Shown here one piece after another: positions 1 to 9,992 of a DNA stretch of 64,000 bases. The stretch spans positions 1 to 64,000 of the forward strand of contig NZ_JNFD01000011.1 of the NCBI RefSeq assembly GCF_000756375.1. Direction: 5' to 3'. Positions within the stretch are counted from its first letter, which is position 1; every line of letters begins with the position of its first letter. The position numbers and the translations under genes were made by a program. The DNA comes from Sphingopyxis sp. LC81. GTDB lineage: Bacteria > Pseudomonadota > Alphaproteobacteria > Sphingomonadales > Sphingomonadaceae. The notes beneath the pieces were generated by a model, which did not search any database, was not told where the DNA came from, and worked only from the letters and a program-made list of their open reading frames with translations.

Positions 1-74
1 GTGCGAAATAGGATTTCGGCGCGGTGGGCGCCCCCTGCGCGCATTTATCCGTGCCGGTTTCGATCGGTTGCGGA

Positions 75-215
75 CCTTCTTCTCCCCTCCCGCCCGCGGG
101 AGGGGGCGGGGGAGGGCCTGTGATGGTGCGACAACCCTCCCCGCTGCGGCTAGCCAGCAAGCTGGCAACCCTCGCTGCCCCTCCCGCAGGCGGGAGGGGT
201 GATCAGCTCGCTGCT
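75..215. repeat. composite palindromic intergenic repeat, copy 1
   Basis: CTCCC/GGGAG inverted arms flank a core reading CTGCGGCTAGCCAGCAAGCT, followed by GGCAACC and CTCGCTGCC. The same core, in one orientation or the other, recurs near 47.0, 48.3 and 55.1 kb, always between genes. It can fold into hairpins and carries no coding signal. The first 243 bases of the window otherwise show no gene that I can support; the left edge may hold the end of a neighbouring gene. Confidence 0.7.
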
Positions 216-243
216 GTAATGTCAGCTTCCCACCCCAAGGCCG

Positions 244-756
244 TCAGTCAGCACCCCCGCACAGCCGCCAACGGCCATGTTCGACATGGGTGGTCTTGCC
301 GACGATGCTTTCGGTCAGGATGATTTCGCCCACCGTCCAGCTGATCGGCGGCATTTTCTGCGCATTCAGCCGGTCGCCGCGATAGTTGATCGTGATGTGC
401 GGTTCGGGGGTGGTGCCGTCCATGATCGGCGCCTTTTCGCGCAGCAGATGGTTCACCAACGCCTTCTGAAACGCCCGCGCCTCGGCCAGCGGATCGCGCG
501 TGCGCAGCGTCACCGCCTTGCGGTTCTCGATCCGGTCGAAGCGGAGCGGGAAGGGCGCCGCGGCGAAGCCGTCCAGCGCGGCGATGGTCGCGGGCAGCCA
601 CTCGGGTGGCGCATAATGCAGGTCGTAGAGCGAGATCAGCGTGACATGGAGGAGGTCGGGCCCGCGCGAAGGATCGTTGCGGGGCAGCGCGGCGATCAGC
701 GCCTGCACCTCCGGCGGCGGCTTGGCCATAACGTAGAGGGGGTTTCGGGCGCGCAT
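244..756 (-). CDS. 2'-5' RNA ligase family (2H phosphoesterase) protein
   Basis: This 170-residue protein has the two H-x-T/I motifs of the 2H phosphoesterase superfamily (LigT/ThpR): HVTL near residue 37 and HITI near residue 120, each followed by a hydrophobic strand. Family members open or close 2',3'-cyclic phosphate or 2'-5' bonds in RNA; the substrate here is unknown. The first strand (PLYVMAKPPPEV) must lie inside the protein, so the upstream ATG is preferred to the internal Met10 although no good ribosome site precedes it. It is monocistronic, with its 3' end facing the palindromic repeat at 75-215. Confidence 0.8.
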   Translation of the reverse strand: MRARNPLYVMAKPPPEVQALIAALPRNDPSRGPDLLHVTLISLYDLHYAPPEWLPATIAALDGFAAAPFPLRFDRIENRKAVTLRTRDPLAEARAFQKALVNHLLREKAPIMDGTTPEPHITINYRGDRLNAQKMPPISWTVGEIILTESIVGKTTHVEHGRWRLCGGAD

Positions 757-776
757 GGATGGGAGTGTAGCATGGT

Positions 777-992
777 GTGGGGGTGATGCCGACTGCTGCT
801 CGCTCCATCCCCCCGGATGCAGGGCAAGGGCATCACGGGAACGACAACATCGCCACGCGCGACACGGTGAAGCGCAATGCGCCGCTCGGGCATCGCTATG
901 TGGAGGTGGTCAGCGGCGAGACGCCCGCCGAGGTGCGGGCGACGGTGCGAAAACGGGTCGGGGGTGAGTGCGGCCTAACTCGTTTTTATTGA
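777..992 (+). other. possible truncated small ORF at the edge of the AT-rich island
   Basis: This 71-codon frame has GC-rich third positions over roughly 830-960, then changes abruptly to AT-rich sequence in its last few codons before the stop. I recognise no family. It may be the 5' part of a gene whose 3' end was replaced when the neighbouring AT-rich segment arrived, or simply chance open frame. There is no clear ribosome site. The rest of the 757-1037 gap shows nothing else. Confidence 0.2.
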
Positions 993-1037
993 CTATCCGA
1001 ATATCTGTACAGCGGCGCCATTTTTATACGGCCCTTG

Positions 1038-1481
1038 CTATTCCTGGGTTATAGATAATCGAGTATCTCGTTCAATTAGACCATATTTCCCATCACCGAA
1101 ATAAAATATTTCAATAGTTTCTATTCTGAGAACTCGAAAAACTACCATTTTTATATTCATGCTAATAACGGCATGGCCGAATGGAAGTAGATATATCTTT
1201 CTCCAGCGCTTTTCTTTCAACTTTTCTGTTAGATTCTTTACGATCTTGTCGATTTCTGCATTCACAGTCGCCGTGGATGAAAAATCGAGGCTGCCGGTTG
1301 ATGCGGGATATAGTTCACCCTTGATGAACTCTAAGGGTAGAGGATGAACCCCTACATTGCTTACAATAGTGAGCTCGTCAGCCTCTGTTCCATCTCCCTG
1401 TAGAGCTTGTTCAATGAAACCACGCCCGCGTCTTTGGGCGATCTTTCGAACGATGTTTACGTCGTCATCAGGGCTCACCAT
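1038..1481 (-). CDS. unknown small protein, second gene of AT-rich two-gene cassette
   Basis: A 147-residue protein I cannot assign. The C-terminal half alternates strand-like and helix-like segments (KIYLLPFGHAVISMNIK, then IEIFYFGDGKYG and a short acidic tail), a Rossmann-like pattern that loosely recalls the sensor domains (SAVED/CARF type) of nucleotide-signalling defence systems. That resemblance is weak and only by eye. Its ATG lies inside the last codons of the upstream membrane gene (7-base overlap, CAATGGTGA), so translation is probably coupled and the two proteins probably work together. Base composition is far more AT-rich than the flanking genes, which suggests horizontal acquisition. 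Confidence 0.6.
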   Translation of the reverse strand: MVSPDDDVNIVRKIAQRRGRGFIEQALQGDGTEADELTIVSNVGVHPLPLEFIKGELYPASTGSLDFSSTATVNAEIDKIVKNLTEKLKEKRWRKIYLLPFGHAVISMNIKMVVFRVLRIETIEIFYFGDGKYGLIERDTRLSITQE

Positions 1482-2221
1482 TGAAGCGCCTTTCCCTTCG
1501 AGAATAGAAGAGAAATGTCTCGTTCGATCGATAAAAATAGGGGTGAACCTTCTTTGAGAAAGAATGCCGGAGGCATATCTGGCTGAGGTGCGTTAAAGTA
1601 CATCTTCAACCAAATTCCTTCATCAACTTGAACAAAATTGTAGCATAATTTTTCTTCAGTCTGGAGAAGGGAAACATTTTTACAAGCATCTGCATCATAT
1701 TTCTGCATTCCTCTAAAGAATTGTTCAGGAGTGCTTACAATTCCTTTTGTGGATGGAAATATGGACGCATCTCTCATGTGAAGGACTTCAATTGATTTAC
1801 CTCTCTTAACTAGCCTTTCTCGAATCTCATCTTTATGCCTGTCAAGGAATGAAGAAGAATATCTAGATCCTATAATAAGCTTGTTAGAATTTATTATTGA
1901 TTTTCTATATTCAATTTCCGTAACTTTGATTTTCACATCGCTAAGGCCGAGTTCTAGTGAACGCGTCTGCCCAACAGCATCCAATACGACTTCTCGAATC
2001 AATCTCTTTTTATTGACGAATTCGAATAGCGCGCCAAACGTTCCTGTCGTCAAAATTGCTGTCGCGATACCGCTCAATGCCTTGGCTGCGGGGCTTAGTT
2101 GATCAGCGATAAAAAGACTCGAGCCATAAAACATGGCCATGCTGACGGTGACGGCCAAGATTAATATTGCGATCGGATTTGTGGCGACGCCCTTGATTCC
2201 TTGCTTGATTACCTCCCACAC
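1475..2221 (-). CDS. two-helix membrane protein with PLD-like cytosolic domain
   Basis: The GTG start is chosen because GGGGGAGGT sits six bases upstream; a longer frame reaching into thiC has no such site. The 248-residue product has two hydrophobic helices near residues 14-36 and 44-66. The soluble region has the look of a phospholipase-D-like fold: a strand-helix-strand unit (KLIIGSRYSSSFLDRHKDEI, then GKSIEVLHM) and a late FVQVDEGIWLKMYF segment, but I see no HKD catalytic motif. Membrane-anchored proteins of this design occur in stress and antiphage loci; the function here is unknown. It is translationally coupled to the 147-residue gene, and both are AT-rich and foreign-looking. Confidence 0.65.
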   Translation of the reverse strand: MWEVIKQGIKGVATNPIAILILAVTVSMAMFYGSSLFIADQLSPAAKALSGIATAILTTGTFGALFEFVNKKRLIREVVLDAVGQTRSLELGLSDVKIKVTEIEYRKSIINSNKLIIGSRYSSSFLDRHKDEIRERLVKRGKSIEVLHMRDASIFPSTKGIVSTPEQFFRGMQKYDADACKNVSLLQTEEKLCYNFVQVDEGIWLKMYFNAPQPDMPPAFFLKEGSPLFLSIERDISLLFSKGKALQW

Positions 2222-2361
2222 GATTCTACCTCCCCCATTTGAGTAGACCCTACGGAAGACATGAAGCTTGGTAAATATCGCTATTTCTAATGGGGTGTTA
2301 GCTCGCGGTAAATTTCTCTGCGGGCAGTATGGTAGGTTGCGTACGCGCCTTGGTAGACACC

Positions 2362-4412
<2,051 letters not shown>

Positions 4413-4487
4413 TATAGGGGGCAGGGGAGGCGCTGTCCATTGGCGATGGCGGCGATGCGGTGGTAAAGGGCGGCGAGGGAGAGATTT

Positions 4488-4928
4488 ATGCGGATGATGG
4501 CGGCGGCTTTATCGTTCCTGCTGGTGGCGGCGAGCCCGGCGGCGACGGTCGACGATCTCGGCTGGCTCGCGGGCGACTGGGTGAGCGAGGCGGACGGGCG
4601 CTGGACCGAGGAGAGCTGGGCGCCCCCGCGCGGCGGGCTGATGCTCGGGCACAGCCGGTCGGGGCGCGGCGATGCCCTGCGCGAGTTCGAGTTCATCCGG
4701 ATCGCCGCGGGCGCCGACGGCACGCCCGCCTATATCGCGATGCCGCAGGGCGGCGCGCCGGTGACGTTCCGGCTGGTGCAGCGCGACAAGGCGAGCGCGA
4801 CCTTCGAGAATGCGGCGCATGATTATCCGCAGCGCATCGCCTATGCCCGCGCGGGCGACACGCTGACCGCGACGATCTCGGCGATCGACGGGTCGAAGCC
4901 GCGCCGCTGGACCTATCGGCGGCGCTGA
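4488..4928 (+). CDS. DUF6265-like secreted protein
   Basis: A 146-residue protein with an N-terminal signal peptide (MRMMAAALSFLLVAASPAA). The mature part carries LGWLAGDW, a tryptophan-rich EESWAPPRGG and a later AAHDYPQRI, the pattern of small lipocalin-like DUF6265 proteins that are common in sphingomonads and have no known reaction. The stop overlaps the start of the WYL regulator by one base (TGATG), so the two are probably co-translated. It probably acts in the periplasm. Confidence 0.7.
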   Translation: MRMMAAALSFLLVAASPAATVDDLGWLAGDWVSEADGRWTEESWAPPRGGLMLGHSRSGRGDALREFEFIRIAAGADGTPAYIAMPQGGAPVTFRLVQRDKASATFENAAHDYPQRIAYARAGDTLTATISAIDGSKPRRWTYRRR

Positions 4929-5662
4929 TGGACAAGACGGGACGGTTGTTCGCGATCATCGACAGCCTGCGCCGGCGGCGGCGGCCGGTGACCGCCGAGG
5001 TGCTGGCCGAGGAACAGGGCGTGTCGGTGCGCACGCTGTACCGCGACGTGCAGGCGCTGGTCGCGCTCGGCGCGCCGATCGAGGGCGAGGCGGGGGTGGG
5101 CTATGTGCTGCGCGCGGGGTTTTTCCTGCCGCCGCTGATGTTCACTGCCGACGAGCTCGAAGCGCTCGTGCTCGGTGCGCGCTGGGTCGAGGGGCGGCAG
5201 GATGGGGCGCTGTCGCGCGCGGCGGGGCTGGCGCTCGCGAAGATCGCGGCGGCGAGCCCCGACGAGCTGAGGCACCGGATCGACGAGGCGGGGCTGTGGC
5301 CGGTGAGCAGCGGGTGGCGCGAGATCAATGCGCCGTTGCTCGCGACGGTGAGCGCGGCGATGCGCGCCGAAAAAACGCTGCACATCGGCTATGCCGACGC
5401 GAGCGGCGCCGCGACCGAGCGCGCGATCTGGCCCGCGGCGCTCGCCTATTTCGAAGAGAAGCATATCATCGCCGCCTGGTGCCTGTTGCGCCAGGATTTC
5501 CGCAGCTTTCGCATCGACCGGGTGACGTCGGCGCGGATCGGCGACGAAGGCTTTGGGCGCCGCCGCGCGGTGTTGATGGCCGATTTCTGGCGCCACCGCG
5601 ACTTTTCCGAACAGCCTGCTGACATGATCTGTCAGGAGAGCCGGCTAAACCCTGCCGGGTGA
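4928..5662 (+). CDS. YafY-family HTH/WYL transcriptional regulator
   Basis: This 244-residue protein has an N-terminal winged helix (LFAIIDSLRRRRRPVTAEVL, then VSVRTLYRDVQAL as recognition region, residues about 5-55) followed by a WYL-type ligand domain. The usual W-Y-L triplet region is represented by IWPAALAYFEEKHIIAAWC. Such proteins bind single-stranded DNA or small ligands and often repress their own operon. It is coupled to the DUF6265 gene upstream. The target is not evident from the sequence. Confidence 0.85.
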   Translation: MDKTGRLFAIIDSLRRRRRPVTAEVLAEEQGVSVRTLYRDVQALVALGAPIEGEAGVGYVLRAGFFLPPLMFTADELEALVLGARWVEGRQDGALSRAAGLALAKIAAASPDELRHRIDEAGLWPVSSGWREINAPLLATVSAAMRAEKTLHIGYADASGAATERAIWPAALAYFEEKHIIAAWCLLRQDFRSFRIDRVTSARIGDEGFGRRRAVLMADFWRHRDFSEQPADMICQESRLNPAG

Positions 5663-5708
5663 AGGGCGGCCGGCGATCGGCGTCCGCGAAGGCCAAGGAT
5701 TTTCATCG

Positions 5709-6113
5709 ATGACCCAGACCTATCACGGCTCGTGCCACTGCGGCGCGGTCAAGTTCGAAGCCGACATCGACCTCGCGGCGGGGACGGGCAAGTGCAATTG
5801 TTCGATCTGCACCAAGAAGCGCGGCTGGAACGCGCAGGTCAAGCCCGACGCCTTTCGCCTGCTGACCGATCCCGCGGCGCTGAGCGATTATCAATTCGGG
5901 TCGAACAGCGCGCATCATGTCTTTTGCAAGACGTGCGGCGTCGCGTCATTCGGCCACGGCTATGTCGAGGAAATCGGCGGCGCCTATTATTCGGTGTCGA
6001 TCGCGTGCCTCGACGACCTGACGCCCGCCGAAATGGCGGCGCTGCCGGTGCAGTATATGGACGGTGCGGGCGACAATTGGTGGAACCCGCCCGAGGTGAC
6101 GGCGCATATGTGA
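5709..6113 (+). CDS. GFA family (glutathione-dependent formaldehyde-activating-like) protein
   Basis: This 134-residue protein has an Mss4-like zinc fold. The cysteine pattern is CHCGAVKFE near residue 10, CNCSIC near residue 32, and CKTCGVASFGHGY near residue 77, as expected for the two zinc sites of the GFA family. Many members have no proven link to formaldehyde, so only the fold is certain. It is a single gene followed by a large palindromic repeat that probably also ends transcription. Confidence 0.85.
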   Translation: MTQTYHGSCHCGAVKFEADIDLAAGTGKCNCSICTKKRGWNAQVKPDAFRLLTDPAALSDYQFGSNSAHHVFCKTCGVASFGHGYVEEIGGAYYSVSIACLDDLTPAEMAALPVQYMDGAGDNWWNPPEVTAHM

Positions 6114-6123
6114 GCTTTCCCTT

Positions 6124-6214
6124 CGTCATCCCGGACTTGATCCGGGATCCCGCTTTCTGAGGCATCGACCGGATTCAACCTCAAGCGGGACCCCGGATCA
6201 AGTCCGGGGTGACG
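6124..6214. repeat. long imperfect palindrome of REP-like type
   Basis: Arms at 6124-6155 (CGTCATCCCGGACTTGATCC and onward) and 6183-6214 are near-perfect inverted copies separated by about 27 bases. This motif is a widespread intergenic element in alphaproteobacteria. It lies between two converging genes, so it may act as a bidirectional terminator. Confidence 0.8.
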
Positions 6215-6250
6215 ATGAGAGAGAGGTCAGCTTCCGGTTGAAAGCGGCCT

Positions 6251-6709
6251 TCAGCTTGTGCGGCGCGCCAGATAAACGCCGGCGACCATCAACGCGATCC
6301 CCGCGAGGCGCTTGATGTCGATCGCCGAACGGATCGCGCCGAACAGGCCGAAATGGTCGATGACCGCCGCGCTGATCAGCTGGCCGACGAGCACGAAGAA
6401 GATCGCGTTGCCGACCCCGAAACGCGGCGCGATAAAGGTCACCGAGATGGCGTAAAAGGCCATGAAGGCGCCGCCGAAATAGAAATGCGCCGGGATATCG
6501 GACGACAGCCGCACCTGCCCGAGCGAACCGGTGGCGATCGCGCCCGTGACCGCGATGAGCAGGCCGAGGGTGAAGAGGATCACCGAGGCCGCCATCGGAC
6601 TTTCGAGCCGCGCGCCGAGGCCGCCGTTGAGCGCGGCAAGGATCGGGATGCCGACCCCGGTCAGGAACATGATCGTGGCAAAGGCGGGGGCGGCATTGTT
6701 CGCGGTCAT
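6251..6709 (-). CDS. DMT-superfamily (DUF606/YdcZ-type) membrane protein
   Basis: This 152-residue protein is almost entirely hydrophobic, with about five helices, including FATIMFLTGVGIPILAALNG at the N-terminus and a final IALMVAGVYLARRTS. Size and pattern fit the half-sized DUF606 branch of drug/metabolite transporters, which usually work as dimers. Its ATG overlaps the stop of the tautomerase gene by four bases (ATGA), so it is the last gene of the five-gene operon 8473-6251. It may export a product or substrate of the small enzymes encoded upstream. Confidence 0.75.
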   Translation of the reverse strand: MTANNAAPAFATIMFLTGVGIPILAALNGGLGARLESPMAASVILFTLGLLIAVTGAIATGSLGQVRLSSDIPAHFYFGGAFMAFYAISVTFIAPRFGVGNAIFFVLVGQLISAAVIDHFGLFGAIRSAIDIKRLAGIALMVAGVYLARRTS

Positions 6710-6927
6710 CGCTGGGTCTCCTTGGCGGCCTCAGCCGCGCGATAGGCGAGGATGGGCAATCCGCCTAATCCCCAATTGGCGGTCTCGACCTCGTCGATCG
6801 TCACGACGGTGGTCGCAGGATTTTTGCCGAGCACGCGCTGGAGCAATTCGGTGACGCCGCCGATCAACTCGGCCTTCTGTTCGGGGGTCGCGTCCTCGCG
6901 GGTGATGCGGATGTTGACGTAGGGCAT
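6706..6927 (-). CDS. 4-oxalocrotonate tautomerase-like enzyme
   Basis: A 73-residue protein starting MPYVNIRIT. After Met removal this gives the catalytic N-terminal Pro1 of the tautomerase superfamily, and the strand-helix-strand pattern (EQKAELIGGVTELLQRVLG) matches short 4-OT subunits. Members catalyse keto-enol shifts or related reactions on unsaturated acids; the substrate here is unknown. It is fourth in the operon and overlaps the downstream permease by four bases. Confidence 0.85.
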   Translation of the reverse strand: MPYVNIRITREDATPEQKAELIGGVTELLQRVLGKNPATTVVTIDEVETANWGLGGLPILAYRAAEAAKETQR

Positions 6928-6942
6928 GGTTTTTCCTCGCTG

Positions 6943-7419
6943 CTAAAGGCCCAGTTCCTCGAGCCCCGGATGGTCGTCGGGCCGGCGATCGCCCTGGTCG
7001 TCGCGCGGCCAGAGCAGGCGGCGGTCGGCGGCGGCGATCGCGACATCGTTGATGCTCGCGATCCGCCGCTGCATCTCGCCATTGTCCGCAAACTCCCAAT
7101 TCTCATTGCCGTAGGAGCGCCACCACTGGCCATCGGCATCGTGCCATTCATAGGCGAAGCGCACCGCGATGCGGTTGTCGGCGAAGGCCCACAGCCCCTT
7201 GACCAGCCGATAATCCTGCTCGCGCTGCCATTTGGCGGCGAGGAAGTCGGTGATCGCGGCGCGGCCGGTGACGAAGGTCGAGCGGTTCCGCCACAGGCTG
7301 TCCGGCGTATAGGCGAGCACGACGCGCGCAGGGTCGCGGCTGTTCCAGCCGTCCTCGGCCAGACGGACTTTGAGGAGCGCGCCGTCCCGGTCAAAGGGCG
7401 GGAGCGGAGGGCGGGACAT
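6943..7419 (-). CDS. NTF2-like DUF1348 family protein
   Basis: A 158-residue protein of the SnoaL/NTF2-like cone fold, with the DUF1348 signature stretch [19 protein letters not shown] and [23 protein letters not shown]1348 proteins are common but functionally unproven. It is the third gene of the operon headed by the PNPOx-like gene; gaps to both neighbours are only 11 and 15 bases. Confidence 0.8.
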   Translation of the reverse strand: MSRPPLPPFDRDGALLKVRLAEDGWNSRDPARVVLAYTPDSLWRNRSTFVTGRAAITDFLAAKWQREQDYRLVKGLWAFADNRIAVRFAYEWHDADGQWWRSYGNENWEFADNGEMQRRIASINDVAIAAADRRLLWPRDDQGDRRPDDHPGLEELGL

Positions 7420-7430
7420 GGGGCTTCCTT

Positions 7431-7853
7431 TCAGGCGAAGGGGGTGGCGAATTCGATGCGGATGCCGCCGGGCATCGCACAGATGAAATGATGCGTCGTC
7501 GCGCCTTCGCGGATCGGTTCGGGATCGAATTCGATGAGCACGCCGGGGTGGCTCTGGACGCGCGCAAAGACGGTGCGCAGCGCGCCCAAATCGGCGACGC
7601 GGAGCGCCAGGTGATGCAGGCCGATATTGGCGCGGCGGTCGAATGGGGTCGCGCCTGCGGGATCGGCGACTTGCCAGAGCGTCAGCAAGGTCGTGCCGTC
7701 GGAGACGAAGATCGCGGGATAGTCGGGGCGTTCGGCCGCGACTTTATAGCCGAGCGCTTCGACGAAAAAGTCGCGCGCCTCCGCGACGTCGCGGACGGCG
7801 AGGCCGATGTGGTGCGCGCCCAAAGTCAGGGGGGCCGCCAAAGCTGTCGTCAT
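7431..7853 (-). CDS. VOC family (glyoxalase/dioxygenase-like) protein
   Basis: The ATG at 7853 is preferred: it follows AAGGAAGAAAA and overlaps the stop of the upstream PNPOx-like gene by four bases, whereas the longer frame runs into that gene. The 140-residue product has paired beta-alpha-beta-beta-beta modules beginning [18 protein letters not shown] and [15 protein letters not shown], with metal-ligand histidines at each module start and a C-terminal [11 protein letters not shown]. Such proteins bind a divalent metal and act on vicinal oxygen groups; the substrate is unknown. Confidence 0.82.
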   Translation of the reverse strand: MTTALAAPLTLGAHHIGLAVRDVAEARDFFVEALGYKVAAERPDYPAIFVSDGTTLLTLWQVADPAGATPFDRRANIGLHHLALRVADLGALRTVFARVQSHPGVLIEFDPEPIREGATTHHFICAMPGGIRIEFATPFA

Positions 7854-8473
7854 TTTTCTTCCTTTGCACGAAGCGCGGCGATTTCGGCGCGCAACTGGTT
7901 GAGTTCGTCCGCCATCGGGCGGATCGCGGCGGAAATTTCGGCTTCGGTGAAGCGCGGGGTGATGTGCTGCGAGCAATTCCACTCCCAGCCGATCACATCG
8001 ATGAAGAAGGCGCGCTCGGGGGTCGCGCGATACCCCTCCGGCATCAACGCGGTGACCGCGGCGGGATCGTCGGCGAGTTCGATGCTATGCGCATGGCCGA
8101 CGAGTTTCAGCCGCTCGCGGTTCGGATAGTCCATCAGGAACAGCGAGACGCGGTCGTTGCCCGCGAGATTGGCGGTGCTGATATATTGCTTGTTGCCGCG
8201 ATAGTCGGCGAAGCCGAGCCGGTTGCCCGCGATATGCTTGAGGAAACCGGCGGGGCCGCCGCGATGCTGCATATAGGGCCAGCCGTCGGCGTTGACGCTC
8301 GCCATATAGAAGCTGTCGCGCAGCGCGATATAATCGAGCTCCTTCGCCGTCAGCCGGTCGGGGGTGCCGTCGGCGCCCTCGTCCATCCTGGCATAGGACG
8401 CGCGCGATCCGTGACGTTCCTGGAGCGCCTGCACCGCGTCGTTGAACAGCGTCTTCCGATAATTTTTCGCCAT
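7850..8473 (-). CDS. pyridoxamine 5'-phosphate oxidase-like flavoprotein
   Basis: The start at 8473 (MAKNYRKTLF) is chosen because AAAGG lies upstream and the longer frame covers the divergent promoter region. The 207-residue protein has the split-barrel FMN-binding pattern: RDSFYMASVNADGWPYMQHR, then GNKQYISTANLAGNDRVSLF, and a C-terminal helix with coiled-coil character. Such proteins are FMN- or F420-type reductases or oxidases rather than true PdxH. It leads the operon that is transcribed away from the LysR regulator, the usual arrangement for a LysR target. Confidence 0.8.
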   Translation of the reverse strand: MAKNYRKTLFNDAVQALQERHGSRASYARMDEGADGTPDRLTAKELDYIALRDSFYMASVNADGWPYMQHRGGPAGFLKHIAGNRLGFADYRGNKQYISTANLAGNDRVSLFLMDYPNRERLKLVGHAHSIELADDPAAVTALMPEGYRATPERAFFIDVIGWEWNCSQHITPRFTEAEISAAIRPMADELNQLRAEIAALRAKEEK

Positions 8474-8589
8474 TGCGTCGAACCTTTGGAATGCGGGGCG
8501 AACGAGGCCGGGAGGGAGCGGCGTCGTTCGCTGGAGCCGATCTAGGGCGTTGCAATGAGAGCGATAATAGAAGAATGTTGAATGAGTAA

Positions 8590-8606
8590 ATTCCATAAAC
8601 AGGAAT
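8590..8606. promoter_or_regulatory. ATTCC-N7-GGAAT inverted repeat, candidate LysR operator
   Basis: The inverted repeat ATTCCATAAACAGGAAT ends four bases before the lysR start codon and overlaps its likely ribosome site (AGGA). LysR proteins bind interrupted dyads near their own start, so this is a plausible autoregulatory site. It could also be fortuitous. Confidence 0.35.
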
Positions 8607-8610
8607 AATC

Positions 8611-9501
8611 ATGGACCGATTGCTGACGCTGGAAATGTTCGTCGCGGTCGCGAGCGAGGGCGGTTTTGCCGCCGCGGCGCGCAAGCTCGGCAGCTCGCCG
8701 CCCGCGGTGACGCGCGGTATCGCGGCGCTCGAGGCGCGGCTCGGGACGAGCCTGTTCCACCGGTCGACGCGCGCGGTCGCGCTGACCGACGCGGGCGCTG
8801 CGTTCCTCCATCAGGCGCGCCGCATCCTCGCCGACCTCGCGGGCGCCGAGCGCGAATTGCGCGGCGTGGAGGCCGAGCCGCGCGGGCAATTGCATTTGAC
8901 CGCGCCGGTGATGTTCGGGCGGCTGCATGTGCTGCCTGTCGTCGGCGAACTGATGGCGCAGCACCGCGATCTGACGGCGCGGATGATGCTGATCGACCGC
9001 AATGTCCGCATCGTCGAGGAAGGGATCGACGTCGCGGTGCGTATCGGGCTGCTCGCGGATTCCGGGCTGAAGGCGGTGCGCATCGGCTGGGTGCGGCAGA
9101 TGCTCGTCGCGAGCCCCGCCTATCTGGCGCGGCGCGGCGCGCCCGCGAGTGTGGCCGAACTGGCGGGGCATGATCTGATCGCGGCGATGGGGCCGCGCGC
9201 GGCGGGCGAGTGGCAATTCGTGTCGGGGCGCTGGCGCGTCGAACCGCGCCCGCGGCTGGTGCTCAACACCATCGACGGCATATTGGCGGCGGCCGAGGCG
9301 GGGCTGGGGATCGCCAATTTGCTGAGTTATCAGCTCGCCGCGGCGCTCGATGCGGGGCGGCTGATTTCATTGCTCGCCGACGAGCAGCCGCCCGCGCTGC
9401 CGGTGCACCTGTTGTTCGAACCGTCGCGCGCGGGATTGCCGGCGGTGCGGCTGTTCATCGCGGCGATGAAGGCGCGGATGCGGATGGTGGGGCTGGTTTG
9501 A
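8611..9501 (+). CDS. LysR-family transcriptional regulator
   Basis: This 296-residue protein has an N-terminal winged helix-turn-helix (residues 1-60, with GGFAAAARKLGSSPPAVTRGIAALE cut by the usual turn) and a C-terminal co-inducer domain of two lobes. Length and layout are typical of LysR proteins of the DsdC/YhjC-like group. It is divergent from the five-gene operon 8473-6251, separated by 137 bases, and is the probable activator of that operon; the inducer is unknown. Confidence 0.92.
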   Translation: MDRLLTLEMFVAVASEGGFAAAARKLGSSPPAVTRGIAALEARLGTSLFHRSTRAVALTDAGAAFLHQARRILADLAGAERELRGVEAEPRGQLHLTAPVMFGRLHVLPVVGELMAQHRDLTARMMLIDRNVRIVEEGIDVAVRIGLLADSGLKAVRIGWVRQMLVASPAYLARRGAPASVAELAGHDLIAAMGPRAAGEWQFVSGRWRVEPRPRLVLNTIDGILAAAEAGLGIANLLSYQLAAALDAGRLISLLADEQPPALPVHLLFEPSRAGLPAVRLFIAAMKARMRMVGLV

Positions 9502-9508
9502 GGGCAGG

Positions 9509-9979
9509 CTATTTCGCGGCGGGCGCTGCCGGGTCGTAGGACGAAACATGGTTCATCGCGATCACCCAGCGGCCGTCGATCTTGCGAAACAGGCGCGTGT
9601 TGATCCCTTCTTGCGACCGCTCGGGCCGCGCGAGATGATAGTGGCTGATGAGCAGCGCGGCGTCGGGCGCGAGGATGTCGATGCCGATGTCATAGAAATG
9701 GAGCGTCCCGCGCCGCGCGGGTGAGCCGCCATAGTCGCGGACATAATGGTCGAGCGTGCCCTGCCACCCGTCCTGGATCTTGCCGCCCGAGACAAAGGTC
9801 ACTCCGGGGTTCCAGAAGCCCGCCATATAGCCGGTAAAATCGCTGCGGTTCCATGCCGCCTCCATATCGGCGACGACCTTCAGGATCGCGGCCTTCTCCG
9901 CCGCATCGTCGGCGCGTGCCGGGGTTGCGGCGCCGAACAGCAGCAGCGCCGCCAGCAGCATGCTTATCCATTTCGTCAT
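9509..9979 (-). CDS. secreted DUF4440/NTF2-like protein
   Basis: The ATG at 9979 follows GAGGAGAGAG. The 156-residue product has a signal peptide (KWISMLLAALLLFGAATPARA) and an NTF2-like domain (VVADMEAAWNRSDFTGYMAG, then FRKIDGRWVIAMNHVSS). DUF4440 proteins fold as small cones and have no common reaction. The gene lies 13 bases after the amidohydrolase and is probably the second gene of its operon. Confidence 0.78.
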   Translation of the reverse strand: MTKWISMLLAALLLFGAATPARADDAAEKAAILKVVADMEAAWNRSDFTGYMAGFWNPGVTFVSGGKIQDGWQGTLDHYVRDYGGSPARRGTLHFYDIGIDILAPDAALLISHYHLARPERSQEGINTRLFRKIDGRWVIAMNHVSSYDPAAPAAK

Positions 9980-9992
9980 GGGCTCTCTCTCC

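Noticed and set aside
970-2330. AT-rich island as part of a prophage or integrative element
   Set aside because: No integrase, tRNA gene or flanking direct repeat could be found; only the two cargo-like genes are supported.
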